From the NCBI GenBank assembly GCA_036346225.1, contig JARFIW010000108.1:5226501-5290500 (forward strand): a stretch of 64,000 nucleotides of DNA, in the 5' to 3' direction. This DNA comes from Platerodrilus igneus. Its lineage: Eukaryota > Arthropoda > Insecta > Coleoptera > Lycidae. The position numbers and the translations under genes are program-made. The notes beneath the pieces are model-generated. The model was not told where the DNA came from, ran no database searches, and worked only from the letters and a program-made list of their open reading frames with translations. Shown here piece by piece: positions 55,924-64,000 of this stretch; position 1 is the first letter of the stretch, and every line of letters starts with the position of its first letter.

Positions 55924-56688
55924 TCTAACTAATCTGGCAATGTCAGCTTCGAATTCTTGCAGGCTTTCACTTGTCTTTTGCTAGCGGTTCTTAACTTGTG
56001 CGTGGTAAACCTGTTGAAGGTGAGCATCTCCATATCTCATCTCAAGCTTCGATGTTAAGAGGCCGTAATCATTCTGCTGGTGATCGGGAATCGTTTGTAA
56101 GATGTTAAGAGCTTCCCCCCGTAGGGCCACTATTAAGGAGATAGCTTTCTCTTTGTTGCACCAACCGTTGGCTATTGCCGCAGCTTCAAATTGTTTCAAA
56201 TATGTGGTCCAAGGTGTTTTGCCATCGAATGTGGGTGGTTTCACTTTAAATTTAGACGGCATTGACTCGCTTTCTACCATGCTTCTTATTTCTGGAATGT
56301 TCTGATTTACAACTTGGTTTGCTAATTCAAGTGGCCGCGCTGTTAGTGAAATCATTTGTTCTTGCAGCCTCATCATATCTTCTTCTATTTTTACCAATTT
56401 ACTGTCCAACTTTTGCTCAACTGGTTTTACTTGTTCGGTGACATCGTCTTTCAATGCAATGGAGCTTTCCATTAATCTTCGTTCTAACGTGGCTGTATTT
56501 ATACTTAACTTTTCTTCCATTTTCGCGGCATTTTCACTCAACTTTTCCTCTATTTTCTCAGCATTTTCACCAAGTGTCAATTCCAGTTTAGCCGATCTCT
56601 CCTCCATACCGGATTTAAAATCCTTGGAGAAATTTATTAAACTTTCTGCCTCCATTTTACTTTGACTTCTTGTAACTGGCATATACAA
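55924..56688 (-). pseudogene. Gag N-terminal part of truncated Gypsy
   Basis: The minus-strand frame opens with MPVTRSQSKMEAE, followed by repeated SENAAKMEEKLS-type coiled coil (residues about 25-90), then the capsid start FKVKPPTFDGKTPWTTYLKQ and an LRGEALNIL helix, a pattern common in insect Gypsy Gag. It ends at TAG (55978-55980) and resumes in the same frame beyond it. Together with the second TAG near 55705, only two nonsense codons interrupt gag and the first half of pol. Confidence 0.85.
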
Positions 56689-56743
56689 ACTACTTAAATA
56701 TCTTTAGACTTGTGTATTCTCCTTTTAAATTAATCACTATATA

Positions 56744-56760
56744 CCCCACACCTGGCACCA
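56744..56760 (-). other. Primer binding site (tRNA-Leu type)
   Basis: Minus strand TGGTGCCAGGTGTGGGG, one base after the LTR end. Confidence 0.65.
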
Positions 56761-56761
56761 G

Positions 56762-57351
56762 TGAAGCGGGCTACTGCTATCGCGTTTCTTAAATTTAAAA
56801 ACAAGTAATAACAATAGTCTTTATTACTCACTGTTCCCAAGTTTAATTAACAGTATATGCCTTATTTATAGATGTTTTTAGGACACTTAACAATGAAGCA
56901 CTATTACACTAATGAATTTACAAGCACTAATATCTTCTTAAACTAACTTCTTTACCATAGGTCCATTAACAACACTAACACAACTATTTATTTATACACT
57001 TCTATCTATTTATGTATACTACAAGCTGCATGTACATTAGACACAGCATATAACATTTATGTATATTCTTGAACTCCTAAAAGCTCAACTACGTTTACTG
57101 TACACGATATAATTTATATTAGACATTCAAGTATAGACTAACTCTTACATTCATAAGCGGCCTTATATATACCCTGAATTAAAGATATGACTCATGATTT
57201 AGTATTTTCTAGAAGAATTCTGAAACCGTAGAGAATAAATAGTGCTTGCGGCGTTTTGTGTGTGTTTGATGGGTTGTCTAGTAGTAGCTCGCAACAGTAT
57301 ATATTGCAGTAGATTTCTCAAAACCAATCGAGTCCCACGAATTGGGCGCCA
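56762..57351 (-). repeat. 5' LTR of truncated Gypsy
   Basis: See the parent element. Its U3 begins with a sequence resembling the tRNA-Lys PBS of the adjacent K-type repeat. Confidence 0.9.
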
Positions 57352-59830
57352 TAAAATATTGCTGTGATTTCCGTAGAATCGATCGAGCCCCGGCGTTGGG
57401 CCGTCATAAAATTTTTTTGAAAAAAATTAAAAAAAAAACAAATACCTCTGGAACGCTTCCTTATTTCTGCACACCCCGGCTAGCTGTAAAATCTGCTTTT
57501 TCTTGGATACCTACCATCCTACGTTCATTCTTTCCCACAAATACAGTCAAATAATGCAAGAGACATACAACCTTTTTATTTACACATATTAAAAAATTTC
57601 TATTAGCAAGAAAATATTTACACATTTGTATATACAGTTTCATAAAATATTACCATCTCAATCCTTAAACCCTTTAAAATTTCATGATTACTATTTATTT
57701 CAACAATTTTATTTTAGACGAGTAGATGGGCCGGTCGTGTAACCCTAAATTGATTTTTATTCTGGTCTTATGGTGAGCTCAGTATAACCCAGTTACTCTC
57801 AATGCTTTTAAACATCGCATCTTTGTTTAAAACAAATTTAAAGACCCGTTTACTCCTTACATCAAAAATTTTGTCATTTAGTAACACTTATAAATGATAA
57901 AAACCATTTGTCCTTTACATATACCCCTTTAAATGAGTTTTAACGGTAATAAAATACACCACCAATATGTCAAATCACTCAAGCACAAAATAACAGCACA
58001 AATGTTCAAGCAAAAGTAAGAGAAATTAATTTCGTTACCTGAAGTAAGCTTTTTTTCATCATCGCCTCTGAAGATGTTGTCCGTACAGTTCGCCGTTATA
58101 CATAGATCCAACCCATTTGCACTCGCTATTCAAATCTTTGCAACCGCCTTCAGTGTTTCTACCTCGATACTTGACTAGATGAAGCTAATCACCTTCCGTA
58201 ATTACTAAACCTCACGCGTTCTTGTTTAAAGCACTTCTCAACTCGCTTACCCTTGTACCATATTTTCATCTGTTTGTTGAGTGTAGTAACAGCACCGTTA
58301 ATTAACCATCACTCACTTGTGCAAGACACACGTTTAAAAAACTACCGACGTGCTGTACTAACGCCGCTTTACACTTTTAAATTAGGATGTTGCTTTAGCA
58401 AAGCAAAGTCAAACGAATAAGCGACGTACGATAATAAGTCAAAGTAAGAGTAAGTATAATTTATATTTTCTCATCCACCCCTCTTGGACCCTATTTCAGT
58501 CGAAAGCTTTTTTTATCTTAATTGATTCTAAAAATTGTACGCGTAACCGACTAGTACTGCCGAAAAATTCTCTTTCACCGTGCTTTTCACCTGAACTCTG
58601 TTCAACAACATATAACCGTTGTGAGCTTCTCGAAAATTTCTAGCCTTCAACCAATCCGATTCCTATCTCCCATTTCTACGTCCAGTCCCTAGCTATCTTC
58701 CCTTGTTTAACCCATATTTGCTGTCTCTTTTAAAATCCCAATCAAGCAACAGAAAATCGATATTGTGGTTGACCTCCAGATCTACCGCGTACTTTAAACG
58801 AGTATTTTAACCAACTTATATTATACATGCTCTCTGTCTGATTTACACTACGGATATTCTATTTCACTTTGCCTTCAAACCATCTGTTGTTTTAGTAGCT
58901 TATGCATTGACCGTTACATACAATTCCACAGAATTCTGTCCCAACGTTCATTGAAGTTTTCTTGAACTTGTTATTTTCAACTGTCAGGTTATTCTATGAA
59001 GCAACCGTCCGTTTGAAATTACAATTCCAGGTTTTAGCATTTCTTAGGATTTGTATTTTGACGAACGTTTAGTTTAGTTAAATTGAAAATATTCGTTTAC
59101 CTTATTGATTAATATACCCAAAAGCTCTATTTATTATCCAGTGCGCTTGATTTAAAATATTAAAACTAATTATGCGTAGTCTTGAGTTTCCACGTACTCC
59201 AAAGCTTCTACACGTTGTGCAAATTTAACATTCCGATTTAGACATACAAAAATATGTTATTATTCTTGAGTTTTCACGTACCACAGAGCTTCTACACTTA
59301 TGTAAATTTAACATTCCAATTTATTACTACAACTTGTTGACCAGAATGATTAATTAACTGTTGCTTGAATTTTCGCTTCAGATTTTTGGAATGACTTGAA
59401 GCTTGCTTGTAGTTAAATTTGAGTATCTTGACGTTTATTATGTTTCCTTGTAGGCTTATTTAGAAGTATTTTTATAATATTCTTGAAGTTTGTTTAGTGG
59501 AACATTTAGAATTACATTTAGACGGATATTTATAGGTACATTCAGATGTTTAATTAGAGGTGTATTTGGAGGTGCACTCAGCGCCCTAAATTTCTTAACT
59601 ATTAGAATTAAATTCAATTAATAGTTTACCTTACGTTTTAAAATTAAAACGGCAATTTCTCATTGTATAAATTGGCACTTTTTAATTTTCACTATTTTAA
59701 TAAATTATTAATTTTCACTAAGTTCACTCTTACGTAATATTTAACTTTCAATTGACGTTGTTAGTATTTTATTGAAGAGATACTGAATGTTTACAAGGTC
59801 CCCATACTATTTATAGACTCTAACTTTCAA
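57352..59830 (-). repeat. K-type LTR-like repeat, copy D (minus orientation)
   Basis: Minus-strand TATAAAT at about 58460-58468, donor TTCAG|GTAACG with the exon ending at 58039, conserved box at 57721-57793 (GTTATACTGAGCTCACC, ATAAGACCAG, later GGCCCATCTACTC), and a PBS-like site at 57379-57405 (plus reading TCGAGCCCCGGCGTTGGGC) followed by GGAAATCACAGCAATATT. The Gypsy LTR begins 27 bp past the PBS, where other copies carry (TA)n. The outer boundary is unclear; the 58800-59830 part shows no feature. Confidence 0.65.
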
Positions 59831-60214
59831 TTTCCTGGTGTTCATCAGGTGTTTGTTGATCAACGCGTTGTACTTTGCACCTTTCTCTACAGAAATCGGT
59901 ATGTCTAAAATTTCCTTGTTTCGATTCTTGTTCAGACGCTTGACGTCACACGTAGACGTTCAACTTCGTGCAGTATATTTCTCAGAAATTCCCAATTTTC
60001 ATTGCATTCTGTCACGCCCTTCATGTTTGTGTCGACCATGGTTCAAACCCTATCGCATCACAGACCGCTTGTTATACATTTTGCTTATTACTCCAAATAT
60101 GTTGGATTTTATCGAAATGCAATGTCTTTTGTCACGTATTCATATTTTTAATAATGGCGTATTTGAACACGTTTACTTATTCAAATTCAAATTTAACTAA
60201 CTACTGGGTTGCTA

Positions 60215-60968
60215 AAAATTCTTAAAGTATCATCCTGGCATTTTAGTCATTAGAGCGAATAAGGGTTTCGTCACGGTTACACTGAATAAAGTCCGATACA
60301 TTGAAAAATCACGGGAGTTGTTGAATAACACAGAAATATATAAAAAATTACCATAGAATCCCACTTTCACTATATAGAAAAAGTCAATGAGCACCTAAAA
60401 CTATTAGCAAATAATAACCACTTAACGAAAGTTGAAGAACAAAATCTTAGCAGTAACAATGCAATCCCAGGAAAATACTACAGATTGCCAAAAATTCATA
60501 CACCGGTCTTATCACTTCGTCCGATAATTTCATCTATTGATACTCCCACGTATAAATTAGCATTACATATACCAAAAATTTTATCGTTATCATTTCCTCT
60601 AGAGGGTTATAACACAAAAGATACGTTTACATTTACAGAAAAATTCAGAATTTGTATTTTACCAAGAGACCACATACTCGTATCATTGGATGTTACATCA
60701 CTTTTCAGCAATATACCTCTACAATTATTTCTAGATATCATAACGGAAAATTGGGATAAGATAGACCCCATTGTAAATTTACTAAAACTACCTTCATTAC
60801 TACAATTAGGTTAATTTTCAACAACACATTTTTTGTTTTCGAAGGTCAAAGTTATTTACAAATTTCTCAAACACCAATGGGTTCACCCCTTTTCCCGATA
60901 ATAGTCCAAATCGTGATGGATGATCTATTGAATGAGGTTGTTCCTTTACTAGGTTTCCATACCATAAG

Positions 60969-60970
<2 letters not shown>
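60215..60970 (+). pseudogene. Penelope-like reverse transcriptase fossil
   Basis: The plus strand reads HPGILVIRANKGF, then frameshifted KVRYIEKSRELL and stop-broken linker, then an open stretch 60485-60814 with KIHTPVLSLRPIISSIDTPTYKLA, the family's LPKIHK...LRPIVSS signature, and ILVSLDVTSLFSNIPLQLFL, the RT motif with the first catalytic Asp. QWVHPF and MDDLL-type remnants follow in other frames (60870-60930). The sequence ends in (TA)n at 60971, before the YxDD active site. A truncated, dead PLE. Confidence 0.85.

Positions 60971-61009
<39 letters not shown>
60971..61009. repeat. (TA)n microsatellite
   Basis: About 19 TA units between the Penelope RT fossil and the PBS of K-type copy E. 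Confidence 0.95.
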
Positions 61010-61010
<1 letters not shown>

Positions 61011-62680
61011 ATATGATATGAAATGCCTTATCGAGCCCCTACGATGGGCACCATATTTATTGCTGTGATATCTTTATTTTGCTATGATATTTACTTTAGG
61101 ATTTTACCCCGACTAGCTCATTGAATATATCTTATTTTAACCTTTAAATGAATGCAAATAAGGCAGTTGTAGAACACACGATATAATAATTGATAATATG
61201 TACAATACTCAAAATTTCCTCTTTTATATAAAATATTTACATTTACCAAATCTATGCTTTTCTGAAAGCCAGCAAAAATATATTTTAATTACACTCAAGT
61301 ATCTTCAAACGTTCCAAGATGCTTTTCCCAGTTTTCATATTTTTCAAATGACCTTTTTGATGACTTTTACAAATATACAATGTATAGTAAATATTAAATT
61401 TGAAACAGTCTTTCAATAATAAAATGATTAAAAATCGCTAACCTGGAATGGTTTCTGGAGTTCTATCCTAGTCTGTGGTCTGCAGCCCTTGTTGTGTCCG
61501 CTTTACTTATTGGAAAAGGTTATCCACTTTTGATTTCTGGTATTTTAGATTTGTGTTAATGCTTATATCTCGACATGAACATTGAGTCGTATCAACAAAA
61601 TTGTCTCCACAAAATGTCATCAACAAAATGCTGTCCCAATATCAGAATTACTTTCAATAAAACGTCCCAATAAAAATCGCTTCCAATGAAAGAATCCCCA
61701 ATAAAATCGCTTTCAATGAAAGAATCCCCAATAAAATCGCTTTCGATATTAAATATTAGAAATAAATATAATGAATTGTTTAACTTACGTCTATTTGTAG
61801 ATCGGCTATTTTTCGTCGCACAAAAATTTTGCACTTTCAAATTTTATTTATTGAATTTTTATTTCACTAATTACGTAAGTTTTTACAGCATTCGAGCATA
61901 GTTGGTGCTCGGTTGAATATGGACTAAATATTATTCACTTTCTATTGTATATATAAGCCCTTCCCCCAATAGTTTTCGTTGACGTGTTTATAATCAAGGC
62001 TTGTACTTTGCCTTATCTGGCAGAACTCAGAATTTTTACAAATTCCCTAGGTTAATTCTTCGACGAAGTGCTTCATCGATCACGTAAGCAATTAGTGTAT
62101 TACAGTATTATAATAGGTTTCCAATCTTTGGCTTTTATCAAGTCACGTATTCAATGTTTGTCAATTGAAAGTCCACGATTTATCATAGAATTGAACCACT
62201 TTGTTTATTCGTTTGTTACAGAATGTTGGTTTTCTGAACAAATGTGTTCTATCTAGTCACGTAACGATTTTCTAATAATGAATTATTAAAATGCGTTTGC
62301 TTAATAATTACGTTGGTATTTTCGACGCAATTATTAAATATTTGGAGTGCCAATTTATCTATGTTTCCTGATAATTTAATTTGATGCAATTAGTTGCTTT
62401 TTAAAATCTTATCTTTACTTGTAAACTATACTTATACGACGCACACATTACTATTCTAATCTAATGATATCGGATTATTACTAAAGGAGCTTCTTTCTCA
62501 TGCATTTAATTGCATACTTTTCATATACAGAGACTTCGCAATTGACTTTTTGTAAAATAGTCGATTGCTCTTATAATTGCCGGAATTATTTGATTTTCTT
62601 AAAGTTAAAGTTATTTATATTTTACGACCCCTATGACTTAATCTACCCCTAAACTACCCTATTATCATAGCCGTACTCGG
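61010..62680 (-). repeat. K-type LTR-like repeat, copy E (minus orientation)
   Basis: Minus-strand TATATATA at 61949-61956, donor ATTCCAG|GTTAGCGA with the exon ending near 61443, a PBS-like site at 61030-61053 (plus reading TCGAGCCCC, ACGATGGGCACCA) and the neighbouring TTGCTGTGATATC word. A 30-bp minisatellite (AATGAAAGAATCCCCAATAAA, then ATCGCTTTC) lies at about 61660-61750, making short Asp/Ser-rich frames on the minus strand that I do not consider genes. Confidence 0.55.
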
Positions 62681-62689
62681 TGTCAATAG

Positions 62690-64000
62690 CGTTTTCTTAC
62701 TTAACTCCATCTCTGTGTGTTTTCCTATTCAAATTCTAAATCTCACTAATATTATTATTCTGCCTCGGCTAGCTTTTATTATTCTACACAGAGTGCACAA
62801 CGTTACGATGATCAATTTTTTTTCACTCCTTTCTGATTACCTCTTTGTTTGAATTATAAAATGAAGTCAATTAATTTCATATAATGAAAAGAAATATTAT
62901 GTACAAGTTTTGAAATTATTAAAATACATCCTTCAATAATCAATATTACAAGTCTTATTTATCCCAAAATTTATATGCTTTGCAATCAATCTAAAGTCAC
63001 CAAAAACTACTCTTTTTATCAAAGAAACCTCGAACGTTCAGATCCCTTTATAATATTACGAACTTCTAACGTATGCAAAGTTTGTTGCTGACTTTGTTAC
63101 ACTTTTATAAATTAAGTAAATTCAATATTCAAATTTTAATAGAAAAAATCTCTTAAAACTAATTAGATCTGACCTGCTACTGCTTAGTTGAACCCCTTGT
63201 TTTCCCATAAATTATTTCTTGCTTCTTTATTTTCTCGCAACTCAAAATTATACCAAACTTGTCAACGATTTGAAATATTATACCCTCTATTAGACCCTTC
63301 CATGCACTTAAATTATTATACCATCCATTATCAACCAACATCAATTCAGAATTATTATCATCCAATTAGGATTAGAACTATACACACGTTTGAAACATTA
63401 TTGATCAGCTAAGATTATCCAAACACTCGGAATTGTTATATATTTGGATTATTGACATCACATTCGAAATTATTCTCCACCAATTCGGAGCCCTATTATA
63501 ATATTATTAGTTTAAATAAATTACCCCAAATTGTACTCACGTTATACGGCAATAGAAATTTTCATATTCGTAGCACTATACATTTTCACTATTATACTAT
63601 TAAATATTAAATTACGCGTGACCTTTAGATTCAAAGTATCGCAGCTTGGCCTTTTTGAGTTAAAACTGAGTTCTCTTATCATTCTCGCTGTTAATATAGG
63701 CTCAACCCACTTGGATGTGGGTTGAGTTTCCGCCAAGTCCGTCGCGATCCTAACCAATGTGGTATTTGCATATCCTGCACCTTGAAGTGGTTTTCTGATG
63801 TAATATATTCGGTTTTCCGTGTAATGGTTGTTTGCTTATAGATACCTCGTTATCAGACCATACGTTGTTTGTTTAGATATCGCGTTTTCCATATTATACA
63901 AAAACACCAGATGTAATTTCAATTTCGATTTTCATGTATGTTTATTTATTTATGCATCTTTAAACTGCATTTTCTTATCAAAAATGTTGATTGTTTCTAC
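62690..64000 (-). repeat. Repeat block X, second copy
   Basis: Counterpart of 39000-40500 in the same orientation, running off the window edge. In minus orientation it precedes copy E, as an internal region precedes a 3' LTR. Confidence 0.7.

Larger units (their letters stand above)
53461..57351 (-). mobile_element. Truncated Gypsy element with paired 590-bp LTRs
   Basis: Minus orientation. LTRs at 53461-54050 and 56762-57351 are each 590 bp and about 97% identical. In minus reading they begin TGGCGCCCAATT and end GCCCGCTTCA, with TATATATAAGG (plus 53860-53870). The PBS after the 5' LTR is TGGTGCCAGGTGTGGGG (plus 56744-56760), consistent with tRNA-Leu. Gag, zinc knuckle, protease and half of RT are present; the rest of RT, RNase H and integrase are absent. 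No matching target duplication (GAAT left, TAAA right). The left neighbour is a cut Harbinger gene, the right neighbour a K-type PBS. Confidence 0.9.

Noticed and set aside
57370..57410. TCGAGCCCCnCGTTGGGCGCCA-like words (here and near 24028, 40855, 61030) as tRNA-Lys genes
   Set aside because: Only the 3' end of a tRNA is present, including CCA-like ends and no A box or anticodon arm. These are primer binding sites.
59838..59880. CTGATGA on the minus strand near 59850 as a second hammerhead
   Set aside because: No GAAAC/GUC in the right order and no stem I.
60030..60060. GGTTCAAACCC as a tRNA B box
   Set aside because: No matching acceptor, D or anticodon stems around it.

Overview
This window is repeat-rich, AT-rich nuclear DNA of an arthropod, most likely an insect. 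I cannot fix the order from sequence alone. Support comes from an insect-type endogenous errantivirus, Penelope-like, Jockey-like, IS630/mariner-like and Harbinger remnants, short introns, (TA)n tracts and two satellite families. Convincing host genes are few. They are an intronless CFAP45 (axonemal microtubule inner protein) on the minus strand at 3559-5106, a small two-exon membrane-protein gene diverging from it at 5435-7054, and a 19-finger C2H2 protein at 45263-46879. Nearly everything else is mobile DNA, much of it nested.

Layout. 1-3060 is a 156-bp satellite with an internal head-to-head inversion. 3.5-7.3 kb holds the two host genes. 9.4-10.7 kb is a promoter-to-poly(A) transcription unit with a small ORF and internal repeats. 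11.7-15.2 kb holds a decayed LTR-retrotransposon gag and a decayed type-B DNA polymerase of Polinton/adintovirus type. 17.4 kb has a LINE endonuclease scrap. 18.0-20.2 kb is a second satellite of about 357 bp. 20.3-23.8 kb holds a MITE, an internally deleted LINE between 76-bp direct repeats, and a dead IS630/mariner-like transposase. 26.1-27.4 kb is a Penelope-like GIY-YIG fragment between 365-bp inverted arms. 28733-37822 is a 9.1-kb errantivirus-like element with two 538-bp LTRs and a perfect CGCG target duplication. 45.05 kb carries a well-formed hammerhead ribozyme. 47.6-48.8 kb is a Gypsy integrase. 51.2-52.05 kb has two tandem LTRs. 52.8-53.46 kb is a Harbinger transposase piece cut off by a Gypsy element with 590-bp LTRs at 53461-57351. 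60.2-61.0 kb is a Penelope reverse-transcriptase fossil.

The thread linking the accessory DNA is a poorly coding LTR-like family with at least eight copies or fragments in both orientations (about 10.8, 24.0, 27.4, 28.5+37.8, 40.8, 42.6, 57.4 and 61.0 kb). Members show some or all of: a TATA box, a strong splice donor, a conserved box around GAGCTC, a site matching the tRNA-Lys(CTT) 3' end (a PBS), and in several minus-strand copies a (TA)n tract just past the PBS. The Penelope fragments sit against these TA tracts, the errantivirus is inserted inside one copy, and the 590-bp-LTR Gypsy abuts another. No gag or pol can be attached to the family, so I read it as a non-autonomous (LARD-like) LTR family. 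This family and the hammerhead ribozyme are the most noteworthy items.
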